64,000 bases of DNA from Oryzias latipes (GCF_002234675.1 NC_019862.2:26284160-26348159); one strand, 5' to 3'. Shown: positions 26,291 to 40,538, numbered from the stretch's first letter. The notes: generated by a model not told the origin, from the sequence alone. Numbers and translations are program-made.

Positions 26291-29200
26291 TGAATACAGA
26301 AATACGTGACTCATTAAGCAATTAACTTTGCGGAAAACAGAGCTATATCGAGCAAAGGAAGCCCAACTTAGGCCCAGTCTCATCTACTTTTTAGGTTTTC
26401 CAAAAAATGAAACGGACACATTCCCTCCAAGAAATATGAAGCATATTTTTAGTATTAAAAGACAACATACAACAATAGTTCTTGTATTTTTAGATATGTT
26501 AACAAATATTTGGTTTATCAAAATAAACTGTTGAAAATAAATTTGCACACCCAGCAAAAATGAGTTTGTTTGCACATCTCTGTGACAGCACGTACTCTTG
26601 TGTGGCTGCCAGTTCTGTTGAGCTTCCGTGCCAGAACAGGCCAGGTAAGCCGAGTTATTTATGTTCCTGTTATTGTCATCTGTCAGCAGAGTTGCACAAC
26701 ATTATAGGTTTCCTTAAAAGCTGCGCATGATAATATATTACAGCTTCTTAGTCAAAGGTAAAACAGAAAACAATGAAAGTCCCTCTGAGGATGAGTTGGC
26801 AAAACAACGCCAAGGTCAGGACGGAGCGAGTCAGCAGCGAGCGATTTCTGTAATGACTGATCTGAAGATTTGCTCTTTTAAGTGACAGAGCGCGGCTCTC
26901 TTGTTTAACACTATCAAGGGTGGAGATGTTTCACTCAAACCAAGACAGAAACTATGAAGTGTGTGCGTGTCTTATCTGATCAAGTGTGTGTGTAAATGAC
27001 TTTGAAAGTGGCCAGTTATCTATTTGGTTTATAAACAGAGAAAACGGGGAGAGTTTCTGCAGGGGAACTGGATGTTCTTCAGTAGATCTCTCTCCGTCGC
27101 GAGGCAGCAGAGAAAAAGAGGCACGACTAAATGTTTTCTGGACCAGAGCTTGCTAAAGATGCCACTTTGGACTAATGAACACAAAACATCTGTTGTTGTA
27201 AAGAAAGTAGTTATCGAAAATCAAGAAAAATCAACTACCGTAAGAGAGTTTGAATGAAAATAAACAAAAGACTCTTGCTCTGTATTTCTGTCCCTCTTTT
27301 TTCATCTTATCTTTTTCTTCCTGTCCTCCTAGAAACCGAAGTTTGTGAGTCCGGTTTCAAAAGAATGAAGAGCAAGGGTGGACCATGAAGGGGGGGTAAA
27401 TCCAATGAGCAGCAGATGTTTGAGCAAAGCACACACACACATGTATTCAGATGCAAACACTCATTTGGAGGATTTGGTTCCTGTCATACAACTCTAACCA
27501 GTATTTCAGAGACTAAAGAAAAGACCACACAAAGTTATCGTTCTTGCAGAAGGGCCATCGCTACTCTATAGAATCCTACTCTTGTAGTGATTTTCTTTGC
27601 AGCCTTCCTAAAATCCCACCTCCATGCATGTGTGCATTGTGTGTGTGTGTGTGTGATTCAGTCGAATCCATAATCACTGGAGGAAACAGCTGCACGGCTC
27701 TGTGTGAGTTAAATGGCGCTGCATTTCTAGATAACCCATCACTTCTGAGACGACAAGAATCCTTCAGGAAGTTACCCCCAGGACCAACATGCAAAGCCAA
27801 ACTTACACATGTATGCAGTGTAAGAACGAGTTAGGCTTTCACAGACACCAGCACTGTCACCCACGGGAGAGCATCAGCACCCCAGTCTTTCACTGTGCAG
27901 AGCAGTTTACCTGAACAAGCCTTCTTATGGGAGTACAAGAAGAACAGGCCTGTGTTTGTAGATGTGTGCTAAGTTTAGACCTGAACGGTTTTGCAAAACT
28001 GCAACAAACATAGTCAACAATAAATCAGTCAACAGCTCCTCATTCTGTTTGCTCAACGTGTTCCCCCTATAAAAACCCAACCTGGGGCTACAGGAGAGGG
28101 AAATTGGCCAGCTGTTTTAGAGCCGATCGGCAGAAAGGAAACAACATGAGTGGTTTCATTGTAAGTCCTTCCTGCAGCTCTTGAAAGTAAGAAGCAAGCT
28201 GCTGTGAAGTTCTGGGCTTGTTTGGAGAACAGCGAATGTCAATCTTTCTCTCTCTCAGCAGAGAAGTTTGTCATCTGTGTACCGTCCAAAACATGCATCC
28301 ATCTGTGAAATGCCACCACACTTGGTTTATTGTCCAGACAGATTATCCTTCTTGGGAGCAGCACATTCTTTACATGTTTTCTATTATTTATGTGCAACGT
28401 CTCAATCCCATTACCAACAAATAAACTTTAGTTAAGGTGGTCGTTAATTCACAAGACTTAAGGGTGCTGACAGACAGGAATAGGAGGTGTTACTTGACAC
28501 ACAACGCCTTCAATCAGTAAAGTTTACGTCTAGTAGAGAGAAAAGGATGAGAGTCACGGAGGCTACCCTGGTTTCACTTCTCTGTTCTGCAAAACCGCAC
28601 AAATGAAGGTTCCGTCACGCAAGCACGCCTGACACACAAGCGTGCACGCACATGTGGCCGAGGGCGGACGCACGTCAAAAGCAAACAGTGGAACCCCACG
28701 CCCCTTGCCAGCGTCACACACTCACTGTTACCCGGCAGGGCTCTCAGACACAGAGAGACAGGGGGGCGGTTTTGATGAGCAGAATGATTGTGTGAGTGTT
28801 GGGTGCTCCTACATCAACTGTTAGTGACGTCTGGCCCCCACCTCCTGTCTCCCCATTGCTCCATCCCACTCTCAAGAAAGGCAGACCGCAAATGGAGGAT
28901 CATGAAAAACTCTACAGCAGAGATTTGGGGCAAGTTTCATAAAAACATGGGAAAAAATGTGACTAAGAAGAAGGTTGTTCTGTTCCATAATAATCACTCC
29001 CCGAATCAAGGGAATAAGACACAGCTGTGTTATCATTAGCCTCTGAAGCGGCTGTCAAAAACTCACACACATACACACACACAATGGGTAATTACTGCCA
29101 GTTAGCCCACTCATTTGTCGTTATTATGCCAAAATGACTTCCTCCGCTGCCCATTTAAATGCCTGTCAGTCTGGAAACATCCCATGTACTTTTTGGAACA

Positions 29201-29854
29201 AGTACAGATTTGTAATTAGGTTAATCCACCATGGTAAATACAAAGTTGCATCCTAATTGATACTGTATTTGTGAAAATGCACAGATGCAACAACTACGCC
29301 ACGAAATAAATTTAAAAAAAGTTATTAAAAATTTGAATTAAATGTGTTTTTGAATAGTTGTTTCAAGCTACTGATCGTTGTAAAGGTGCATAACCACAAA
29401 ACCACTGACCCAAATTCAAAAAAGAGAAGCAAAAAAAAAAAAAAACTTCAGGAGAAACGAAGGCCTTCTACTATTTCGTATTGAAGCTTTGCGCACACGA
29501 AGACACGTGAGGCAGTTGATCCACCTGGCTGCAGGCTAACCTTAGGCAAACTCAGGTAAAGCTGCAGACGCTAACTTCCAGCCTCAAACACTACATACTT
29601 AAGATTTTTGGTGAGCCCAAGATGGTTCAGTCCAATTACCAAATTAAATGGTACAAAAGTAACTTGTGAATCAGAGATTTACACTCATAATAGAAAAACT
29701 GTGTAATTTTCAGTATTACAGAGAAAAATTCCTTACCAAGGAACGCAAAGTAGAATTTTTGTGCAACAAAAGACAGATCTTTATAAGACTTAAAAACCAA
29801 GATCTTTCTTTCAGAGAAATTCTATTTTTGTACAAATCAATGAAAAAATGCTGA
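26291..29854. other. Noncoding stretch
   Basis: No convincing gene. Simple CA/TG-rich runs occur (27,429, 27,634, 29,067). 29,080-29,230 has homeodomain-like ATTA cores and may be regulatory, which is unproven. Confidence 0.5.
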
Positions 29855-29930
29855 CAGGCTTGGCGAGGTTGGAGCCTAACCCAGCTACTGTTGGATGAAG
29901 GCGGGGTACACCCTTGTCAGGTTGACACTC
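29855..29930 (+). repeat. Short dispersed repeat, third copy
   Basis: It contains 'ttggagcctaacccagctac' followed by 'gaaggcggggtacaccc'. This is the continuation of the same repeat family whose earlier part is at 6,895 and 25,915. Confidence 0.5.
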
Positions 29931-32900
29931 TGTCGCATGGCTTACAACAAGATAATCACCACAATGTCAAGCCGAGACAGAGCAGTCGAAAGTCGGATAA
30001 AAAAAGCAAGATGGCAAACTTGGCAACATGGAGTAGTCAGTCAGTCTGCAAACCTGAACTCCATTATAGCTGATTTGGAATGAACTGAAGGGAAGAATGA
30101 AAGCAAAACAACCAAAAAGAGCCAAACATTTATGGGAACTTCTTCAAGACACTCAGAATCTGAAGAATATTTCGTTTATGTTGTAGAAAATACTGGCTAT
30201 TTGGATGTGAGTCTAGAGTAACTTCAGCCATTTTTTGTTCTATCTTTTTATTTCAGAATACAACAAACATTTCACTGAATACTTTTCTATAAAAAGTGGA
30301 AACGTTTAAGTTTTTGTAACCTTTGTGCTGTAGTGTGTATTTCTTTGTCACAAAACCTTTTGTCTCATTATTACAAGCATCCCAGTTAAGAGTCAAATTA
30401 TAAGGTTTGAAGGTTTCTTTCATGGCATATTTTCCCACTTAAAGCAATTGGTGCAACCATGAAGATCAGTTTGGGTACAGTTTAAATTTATCCAATATTT
30501 CTATCATAAAAAGGATCTGGCAACAAAAGTTTAGTGAGTTGTTATGGCTCCTTGTGTTTGTGCATCATATTGTCATACAGTAAAACCAGATTGTTGTTGC
30601 TACATTTATTTAAAATCTTCTCAATCAGTCAAGTTGTTCACAGGTGGACATAATGAGGCCCAGGGGCCTTTTGCATTAGATGTAAACTCTGTTGTTCATG
30701 ACTTGTGATTTTGAGATGGAAAAAAGGCCAGTTTCCCAGAACTGTAAGAGTGATTGTAAAAAAATTAATTATTTAGTTAAAGATGCAACCGTAGCCAAAG
30801 GCGCTACCCGCCGTCGCCACCACCCATGGCCCCCTCACTGGCTGAGCGGCTGCTACAGACCCTTCACTTTCCCTTCACTTCACTTTCAGAACTGCATGTG
30901 AAAAATTCATGGGGAAAAAAAAAACTTTTTTCAAAATCGCAGCTTTTCTGTTGGTTTCATCTCCATAGCAACTTATGTTTTGGTCGGCGGGGTGACAAAC
31001 ATGTCTGTGTAATTTTTAGAAGAATCTGCAAAGGTAAACGTTTGGATTTCCTTGGCCACTGGGGGATTTTTGTTACAAATTTTCACAATATTACAGTTAA
31101 AATTGTGCGAGCAACACAGCAACGCCACTTTTGCAAGTTTGCCACGCTAATGCCACTCAGAATCTACATTTCTTAACCCAAGGAGCAAGTAGGTGATAGC
31201 TGCAAATCGCTAGGTGGAGTTTAAATTTGTAGCTGCTACTAAAGGTAATTCTTTTTTGCAATATTCAAGATGGCTGCCTCTTCCCGAAGTCAAAGGTCAA
31301 TAAAACTTCGGTGGTGGTTGTCGACTTAAGCTGCTGGTATGGGAGTGAAACCTCATGAAAATTGCTCAAACAAAGGCTTTGTTTTTGTTTCGTTTTTTGA
31401 TTTTGTGGAAAGATGGTAAAATCCCCAAATTTCACACTTTGCAACACAATAACTGCCAAGCCAATGTTTTGGTAATTTTGGTAAATTTTGCTCAAAGGCT
31501 CAGCAAGAAAGAAAAATTGTGAAAACAATGTGGCACTTGCAGTCCAGGACTGCTGTGGGACATAAAAGCCCTTTTGATTATCTCCTGGATCGTAAAATAA
31601 TGGCTTTTTTTGTCGGTGAATTATTTCTGTTTTTATTGTTTTGGATGTGTTTTATAAGGCGCTTTTCAAAGGACTTTTTTCTGTGGATTGCTGGTTTAAA
31701 AAATCTTCAAATTAATTAAATATACAACCAAAGTTTGACGCTGTTTTTTGTTTTCTTTTGAGGAAATAACCAGCACAAAAGTGAAGACTGAATCCACAGA
31801 GGAAGAGTGGAAGTTATGTTTGGTAAATACTTTAAACCTTCCAAGGGTGTCAGATGTGCAAGCATGAAGGTGTGGCATCAAACTGTATGCTGCAACCTAA
31901 GTTGGATGGTAAATCTGCAAAAATTATACGTATTTGTCATTTAATGCTGGACTTAAAGGAAACTGTCTATGTAAGTTGTAAACATGCATTACAATTCTAA
32001 CTTGCTGGTGACAGTTTCACTCTGACGGGAAACTGAGAATAAAAAGAATTGGTTAGGGTGACAGTTTTCCAATAAGTTTAATTTAAAAATTCAAATTGTA
32101 AATGTGGACTTTCAGGGTGGCCTGCCTCCTCTCGAGTTTACTCCACACACAGAAAAAGGTAAACTGTCGTGTGAATACCACAAAATCCTCTGGGATCCAA
32201 TGAGTTGTATATCAACTTCCCTGCAAAGTTATTTATCAAGCCAGCAAGCCTAATTCATAACAGCATTTCTGCGAGCTCTGGCAGACCAGCTGACCTTCGA
32301 CGCCACAGTAATGGTCTGCCTGACTGAAGCAAAACACACAACCTGGGCATTCCCAAAGGCAAGCCTGTGTTTTCTCATCCAATCTCACACACACACACAC
32401 AAAAACGAGTGTGCACAGTCCTAGAGTGCGATAAGAACCATGGCACCTAAGATAGAGGAACGCCTTTAAGTGGAGCCAGGATTTCAGCTATTTGTGTTTG
32501 CTTGTAAAGCATGAAGAGTATGTTCTACAGGCAGTTTCAGCATAGACTTTTTTGCACTTTCAGGCAAACCAGTCTGACTTCCTACAAAGCTTGTGGACTA
32601 CCCATGAAGAAGTGCGGAAAGGTGATTTAGCAAAGCTTTGTTACAGCCAGATTGCTTGGTTAAACAGATTAATCATTGGTTGAGAGGGTGGAAGTGGAAG
32701 TACATTCCACAGAGGGATACACTGATAATACCCACTGCAAACTCAACCTATGAAGGCGTAAGCGTAAGCGTTTCCTCACATTTAGTAGACTATTCCCGAC
32801 CAAACTGTAATCAGACATCATAAGTCCCTTTTAAGGGCTGTGAAAACTGGTCCAGACCGATTCTGCTTAATTTGTTCTGGATCGAGTCCTGAACCTTGTG

Positions 32901-34969
32901 TTTGGTCTGTATTCAGGCGGCCGTCAAGCGGCCCTTCCTGATTCGAACCAAAGCTTGTAAACAAAGGCACATGACTAAAAATCTCCTCACTCTATAGTCA
33001 GGAATTACGACGGGGGTGCACAGCAACTAGAAGCAGAAATTATGAAAGTCCTGCGCTTTGCAAACCTTGTCGGTATAGTTTGAACGCCTGTATCAGTGTC
33101 AGGCTTAACACTTTTTATTGCTGTTTTGGTACAACGGAAGCATGCTGCAAGCGGTTACTGACAAGAAGACATCTAAGAAGGAAGTGTTTGACGTATATTG
33201 TCGGGAAAACAGTGAGAAGCAATGTGTATCATGTTGAAAGTTTTAAATACAAGCCTGCATTCATCCGACCACATTTTAGTGAGTTGCTGTGTCTGAAAGC
33301 TGAGACTTCTCAAACTGATATGACTTGTGAAGCTTTGGCACATTTTCAATAAGGAAAATCTACCTCATTTCCAGGTACGCTGGGTTGTTACATCACTCCA
33401 CATACCATCATCAATTAGGCCTTCACTTTAAACCCATAGCTGGACTTCCTTTTCTTCTCGGCCAATCCCAATCATCTTTAAATTCATTGATTGCTGCCCT
33501 TTTTGCTTTCTACATGATTTTGCCAAAGCAATGCTTTGAAACGGACTGGCCTACCACCGTCATCATCTAGGTTCTGGGGTTTATTTATCTATGGTTAGAG
33601 ATAATCAAAATCACAGAAGGCGTGACCAGTTCACAACCTAACCTCCAAAAATCATGGACATCTTTCTAGATCACAAAGAAATCTTACATCATACTTCCGT
33701 TTCTAAGATCTCTTATGATGTGTTTTTGCACACCATTGGCCTGATTTACTGAGATCCCTATGAAATGGCACAAAATTGTGTGTGTATTTAATTGCACATA
33801 TAGAATAAAAGCAGGAATGTTGCTTATATAAATTATTTTTTTTCACATAGGAAGAATAGAGAACATTGGAAAAGGCAAATAAAAGCAAGGTAAGTATTTT
33901 CAGAAATGTCAATGCAGATGGCAAAACAAGAAGAACATCAGTTGATATTGAATGGAACTGGAAAGATATAAGATGAAGGAACCAAAGAAAACTAATGATT
34001 TAATAAGACAGGTGGGGGCCAGCAGAAGAGATGCCTCCTACTTTAACTGGTTCCAGATCAGCACTAAAGTCATCCAGGGGAAAAAATGGCACTCTGGATA
34101 TGCAAATATGTCTCGATAGTCATTGTTTTTGGCATTGCAAAGTATTTACAACTAGAAAAGAGGCCATCACCTTTCATGATGTCTGCACCTCCTTCTCCCA
34201 ACAGTTCCTGCAGCCATTAATGCATGCACCTTCCATTGGGATAAACCAACACCAACACCAACACAAGGACACCTTCAACCCAATCCTGTTTAAAAACTCG
34301 GCTGTGCTATTTGTCACAATGTATCTTAATAAAAGACAGTTACACTCATTAACTACATCTATTTTGCACGTCTAACAATTGCACAAATCAAGTGTACCGG
34401 TAACAATATTTTACTTGTTCGATCGAGTTTACACACAAAAAGGGTTTCCACACTTTTTTTTTTCACTCAGGCAGATCTTTGTTAATTTAGGTTCCATGAG
34501 TTGTGTGCTTTATGCAATTCTTCTTACAGGCATGCTCTGTGAAACACGTGCCAGAAGTTTCAGGTTCTAACTGAAAGAATTCAGTTCCTGCTGGTAGTTG
34601 AGGCTTTTGGTTTCAGCCTTAAGCCTTAATTAAATAGAAGTACAAATTTAAAGTCATATTAAGGATTTGCTCTTAAAGGACTTAAATAAATGAAAACTAT
34701 GAAATTACAAAAAAATTGAAAGCAACCAGAAAAAAATTCATATGAAATTGAAGTGGCATATGGGAAGTTAAACCTTAGTGCATGGAACCCCACTGCAGTG
34801 TAATTCCTCCCTTTTGAAAGAGAAGCCTCGACAAGAAGTCTGAAGCAATTTTACTTTTAAGTCACGCGACATGAGTCATGGGCTTCGTTAATTTTCTTCA
34901 GTGACAAAGAAAATTACGGCAACCAAGTTTTTCTGGAAGCTTTTGTGCGTTGTGCTGTAGAAGTTAACC
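29931..34969. other. AT-rich noncoding stretch
   Basis: No gene seen. Numerous 60-115-codon open frames lack domains or splice structure. Confidence 0.5.
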
Positions 34970-35271
34970 TTAAGGGCCCACCCTGATCATCTTTTGAGCT
35001 GTTCTAAAAGCATACTCAGTGGTCCTTGAATAATGATTACGCAGTTTTAAGACAAAGTCAAAAAGTCTGTCAGTTTGTATTTTTTAAGTTACAACTACAG
35101 CTTTTTCAAAGGGCATTTTTTTGTCTACTCGTGATTGGCAAAAGATTTGAATAAAAAAAATACTCAGAAAGGCAGTAATTTTCTTTATATATTTCCTCCA
35201 TCCTGAGAAAATTACCACAAGAGCATGTTAAAAACGCCAAAAACACCAGTTTTTTTGGAGTGGGTCTTTAA
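34970..35271 (+). mobile_element. Family-1 TTAA MITE, copy E (short)
   Basis: TTAA lies at both boundaries. The left end 'agggcccaccctgatcatc' and right end 'tttggagtgggtct' are inverted matches over about 14 bases. It is internally deleted to 302 bp and lacks the coding-like segment. It keeps the 3' block 'gagcatgttaaaaacgcc'. Confidence 0.8.
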
Positions 35272-35978
35272 GTTTGTTTTTTTCCAAAGTTACAATGACT
35301 CCCATGTTTAGGAATTAGAATCCATATCTTCCTATTTTCAGTTGCAGATTGTCTTTTTCTGATGCAAACAATCTAGTTTACTGGGCATTTTCCAATCTGT
35401 CACCCAAGTTTCTAATTTTATTCAAATTATTATTATATGCTGATTTTAGGGGCACCTATTCACTTTTAGTCTTGAGTAATAAAGCACAAAACTGAAAAAA
35501 AAATTACTTTTTTAGATTACCTCAACTACTGTTTTCACGTCTATGAACTTTTGACCAAAAAGACAACCGTACATTATTCTCTACATTCAAAACGAAAGAC
35601 AAGAAGGGTGAAGGGTAATAAAAAGGACAAGTTTAATCTTGGATGGAGAAAGATGACTTTCCTAAGCAGCCGATTCTGGAATGTCGGTGGAACGTGTTAC
35701 ATAGCTGCAAATATTTGTTGCTTAGTTGGCAGGGCAACCAGACAACCAACCTGTTTGTTACAAAATCCAGTTTCTCATGTGAGACTCAAGGTAGTAAAAA
35801 GAGGCCATTGAGGGAAAAACGTGTTTTACTTAAAAAGAAGAATGAATGTTTAACAGCCATCCATGTGAGTTTCATCACTTATTTTAGATGACAGAAGATC
35901 TACAGATGTCATCGTACTGATCCCCTGACCATAAACCCTAACAAACCATACTGAATCAGTACATTTGCCCACATAAAA

Positions 35979-36065
35979 CAGCTGATGTGTTAACATGAGC
36001 TGGCACCCACTGTTCATGCTGTTCACGACTTTCTGCTTCAGTTGGGCCACTTCTTTGTGCAGCAG
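35979..36065 (-). pseudogene. Fragment of a jun-like C-terminus (end of zipper and tail)
   Basis: On the minus strand 29 consecutive codons align without gaps to residues 294-322 of the jun gene at 48,443. The shared cores are VAQLKQKV and NSGCQLMLT, and 22 of 29 residues are identical. The nucleotide match is also clear across 'aacatgagctggcacccact'. Homology stops abruptly on both sides: upstream residues do not match the zipper and no basic region is found nearby, and downstream the frame reads through where jun ends (QLQTF then stop). Most likely it is a partial duplication or retrocopy fragment of a jun-family gene. A terminal exon of an unrecognised AP-1 gene is less likely. The gene lies 12 kb away on the opposite strand. 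Confidence 0.7.
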
Positions 36066-36650
36066 CTCCAGCACGTGCCGGCACCTGCAGGAATGGTTTA
36101 TGTGAACATGCATTCAGTGAAGCAACAAAAAGGAAGACATGCACGAGCACACAAAGATTACACAAGCTGCATACACACACAAGAATGAACTGAACAGTGA
36201 CTTGAGAGACACAAACAGAACAAACAATATCAGAAGCAGTCTGAGTTTCCTTAAGTAAGTCTACCCAAGAATACCTTGTCTTCAAATACACACACACTCA
36301 ACACTTAAATAAATACAGACACACTTAATTAAAGAAAACATTGTCATTGTTTCTTTGTTTACTATGACCCCAAACTTTGTTACTGCAAACATTTAGACAG
36401 CTACTGTATGATGGGTCTTTGTAGAGGTCTCTGGGAGTTTGGGGTGTCATATCCATCTGAGCCCTAAAATGCAAAGATAACCATGCTGTTATTAAATCAG
36501 CTCATCTATCCACAGCCTATATCTACCTTTTCCTGTGATCTATTTGATATCTCCTATAAGTTTTACATGTATGTTAAATGCTCTTCATGATACTACCCTG
36601 CATTTACAGGGTTTAGTAAAGGCATAAGTGGGACACTGATTTGTTCTCTG
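36066..36650. other. Noncoding stretch
   Basis: No bZIP basic-region sequence or other exon partner for the jun-like fragment was found on the minus strand here. Confidence 0.5.
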
Positions 36651-36866
36651 TTATCTCTTGTGCTATCCTAGGCACTTTAACATTGGGAGCTGGGTCATCT
36701 AGACCCACTAGACAGTGGGCTGCTGAAACTTTTTTCTTTAATGATTTGTGATCTTCACTGGTGTCCATGGATTACATGAAATCTTTCCACCTTTATCCAC
36801 CTTTGTCATGGTAGGGAGAACACGTCAATGTAAGGGTGGGGTCATCTAAGATAGCACAAGGGTTAA
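36651..36866. mobile_element. Family-2 TTAA MITE, copy 1
   Basis: Terminal inverted repeats: left 'cttgtgctatcctaggcac', right 'catctaagatagcacaagg' before TTAA 36,863-36,866. Subterminal 'gggtcatctagaccca' and 'ggggtcatctaaga' are shared with 51,073-51,235. The CCC-like start plus TTAA target fits piggyBac-type mobilisation, which is inference. No coding capacity. Confidence 0.8.
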
Positions 36867-39800
36867 GGCTGCAGTTTTTTATGTCTCTCTGTCCATCCTT
36901 GCACTTTTTTGACATTTTTAATGTATAGTTTTGTGTTTATTTGTTGGGTTTTTTCGTTTTTCTGTTTTGATTTTGTTTTTTTGTAATTTTTAATTCTGTA
37001 TTTGTGGATTTTTACGGGCCATCTCATTTAGGGGGGCAGTCACAGTATTTAGGGGGGGCTTTACTTTTGCCCAAGCCTACATCTGGTCTTGGTCTCTGGT
37101 GTTCCCTGTAAAAATCTAAAATAATACTTTGACTTTGACAAATTGTAGCAAAACAGAAAGATCAAATTAGATTTGGCACAGGAAATGTTTTTTTATGGAA
37201 GAAACTGGTAAAAACTAATTTTACTCTTAAAGAATAATGAACTGGTACTAAGAAAAAAAGCTGTTTAGTATCGTATGAATTAAAATGTCCCTTAAATGTC
37301 ATTCAAAAAGCAGCAAATACCAAAAAAATCTGGATCAACTAGGTCTGTGCTATCATAAAAACCTAATCTTGATGAACATGTTTGCGTAGAAATGATTGTT
37401 TTTTTCCCAAATCATATTAGATCCACTGTTTTTTAGTCATTAACAAAGAAAACTAGAGGCTTTAATTATTTGTTGTATATAAATGGGTCTGTATAAATTA
37501 ACCACAAACCCTTTTATGCTGTTGCACTATAAAATTATTATTAAAATATAAAACTATTTGTGTTAAAAGGTAAACATCGCTCATTACAAATTTAGGTAAT
37601 GACAGGCAGCAGACAGCTAGGTATCACAGTTAATTTCTTAACAACTATAAAAGCATAAATCTTTCCAGTCCAACCACTTCCTAGGATAAAGATCTGATCA
37701 GAAATCCCACAGAATCTAGTTGTACCTGTCTTTTCAGTCTGGTTATGCCATCAACATTATAAAGCATCGTCTGGAATTATTTGATTTGGTGAGGGGGACT
37801 GTGGACAAAGGCAGTTTTCAAATGTTGTGATATGAAATGAGCTTCATGTGTGTTTTTTTTTTTTTTTTTTTTTTTTATTTTGTAATGTAAACTTCGATCT
37901 GTTCAGAGAAAATAAATCTACAACATTGAAATATACAAAAGATTACCTTGGTGTGTATAACTTTTGAAAGAAAATTTCAATGTAAAAAATGGTACACATG
38001 TTTTCTCTCTTTTGCAAAACATTTGCAACAATCCTTTAAAAAAATGCAACAATCTTCTAATCATCAATTCTAACATGTAATCGTAATTTAACTTAACATT
38101 TTTCTATTTGTATCTAAATACATAAATAATATGAAAATATCTGTTTTTATGTTTTTTCCTAAATTAGAATACGTAATCTTGAGTTCTACTTTTTAACACT
38201 GTAAAACAAGATTGTTTGCTTTTTTGTAAATATTTTAATCTTGTAATCAAACTTTAATTTAATACTGTAACACTTCATGGTGCATTTTTTGTGGGGAAAA
38301 AAACAGCTAGACAGTCATTAAAGTCTAAACACCATCCCACACGATAATAACACCACTTGGTATTGATCTGCGATCAGGTTTCATAGCCATCTCAGTGGAC
38401 AGTTGTGAGGAAGATCTCTGTGTTCACATGTTGGCCTGCACTCACACATGCATGAGAAAGAGATACAGAGAAGAAGAAAAAAAAAAAGAGGAGACGGGAG
38501 ACCCTTTTTATTTTTACTGCAGTGCTTCTCTTGTTTCATAGAACTGCAAGCTACCAGATCAAGTTCACTTATCCTGATCATGTGACCAATAAATAATTTG
38601 GGGAAAATATTCGCCACACCCTAAGTCACGTTGTGTTCATCTCAATCTGACAAGCCCGTGTTTTTACTGTCCTCCTCAGTGAACGCAGAAGAACAAACAT
38701 CCATTCTTTCTTCCTTGTGCCTCTCTAACATTTAGACTTAAAACAGTCGCTCGGTCCTGTCACTCTCTTTCCTCCTCCCTCCTCACCCTCCTCCCCTTTT
38801 TATTGCCTCTGAAAAGCCAGGCTTGAATAACCAACAAGTCTAAACACACGCTGACAGCCTCCCAGTCACACTCGCACACATAAATAACACAAACACACAA
38901 ACGCAGCCTGAGACGTGCTGAAACAAAAACACACACTTTGTGGGGTTGGTAGGGTTCCCCAGCCCGGAGAGGTAAATGGTGTGGAACAGGTTAGCACCGC
39001 TGCCTTATAATGTCCCACCTGTACAAACACAGTGCTTGATCGTGGCTGAACACACACAATCACACACACACACAAAATAGTGCTCCATCTGGACTGAGGC
39101 CCTGGTGGGTTTTAATAGCTATCGATCATTTTCCCTGGTGACACACTCACCTCCCTGTTACAAGCGGAGCAGAGCCAGCTGAGGACTCGTACAGGTCTCT
39201 GAGTGTATACGCACAAAACACACACACACATGCACATTACCTTCAATGCAATGTCAAAAGGGCCATTTACTTTGCCAGCGTGTGCACACGGGTGTCCTTT
39301 TTTTCCTTTGCAACCACGTGTGTGTCTGTGAGTCCCTCTATGGCTCTCTCTGCGTTTCTTTTCAGATGAGGTTATTTAATTTACATAATGAGGGCCAGAC
39401 TCACTCTCATAGATTGAATTACTCTGAGACAACAAATAAAAAGCAATGCAGACAAGCCCCCCTGGAAACATACAAATCCAGTTGCTGTGAGTTTTCAAAA
39501 GCAAGCAATAAAGTAAAAGCTCAAACAGAAAAGAACCAGCACTGGGCTCAGCCTCACCCATGATGTCATTGGACACTTGCTCATGAATTACGGCGTGCTG
39601 AGAGGGTCAAAATGAGGGAGAGCCAATCAATATTCTATATGATTCTGACTAATAAATCCAGCATTAGTCTGGATAAATAGTGACGATTAATTGTCGAAGC
39701 TAATAAAGTATTTTTGTGGCTGCTGGAGCCAGAGAGGCTGCTGAAAATCAGTGTTGATTTTATGGGAAAATTAATTGAAATGGCGCCTAAAACCACCTCG

Positions 39801-40538
39801 TCAAAGTCAGGCATCAAACATCGTTGGCAGAGGGTGGAACAAAGGGACATCACTCAGGAAGAGTCTGGGAGAGTGTCTCTGAGTGTGCCCTGCAATCTAA
39901 CCTAATGATTCTTGTCTTTAAACCACATCATAAATCCAAAGACAAGAAGTGAGATTTGTCATTTATCCTTGTCTTTGCTTTCTAATATAAAAATGTGATG
40001 CCACAGCACAGTTTTTAATGGGTATGAATGAAAATGAGCCACTTTGGGTTTGTGTTTCTTGTAAGAAATAGCTTGAGAAGAAGAAAATAGCAGCAGAGGA
40101 GAGTTAAAGATGTGGTGAAAGATGAGGAGGGTTGGGCAAGATCAACCATAAACAAGATAAAGACTTTGAGTTCAGTTTACTTATACTGTTTGTTATAAAG
40201 TCACAATTGTGGCAGAAGTAAAAGTGAGGAAAAGAAGTCAAGTGTCTATAGCAGCAACTAAAGGAATGCCTCAGGTTCAGCACTGGGCCAACTTTGACCA
40301 AAAATGTATTGAAAAGGAAGGATTAAGTCTGTCCCCTGAGGTGGAGATGTCTGCCTCCAGAAGAAAGGACCGTGAAAGATGAATGCTCTGTCTTACATTT
40401 CACTTTTGAAAATTCAAAAAAAAAACAACAGGTAAGCATGTGGTTGAAGGGACAATTTCCATCTTAAGGTTCTAAGCCTACACTGTTGAGATTTTAAAGA
40501 TATAATGAAAATCCGGAGCTTGATTAGTTTTAAATACC
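36867..40538. other. Noncoding stretch with a poly-T run
   Basis: T24 lies at about 37,853-37,876. CA-rich runs occur at 38,870-39,075 and 39,205-39,240. A TAAT/ATTA-rich segment at 39,560-39,800 is the best regulatory candidate in the upstream region. No gene seen. Confidence 0.5.
39560..39800. promoter_or_regulatory. Candidate enhancer-like element upstream of jun
   Basis: It is non-repetitive, with several ATTA/TAAT cores ('gattaattgtcgaagctaat', 'aaaattaattgaaatgg') and balanced composition between repeat-rich flanks. This resembles conserved noncoding elements around developmental genes. Conservation could not be tested. Confidence 0.2.
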
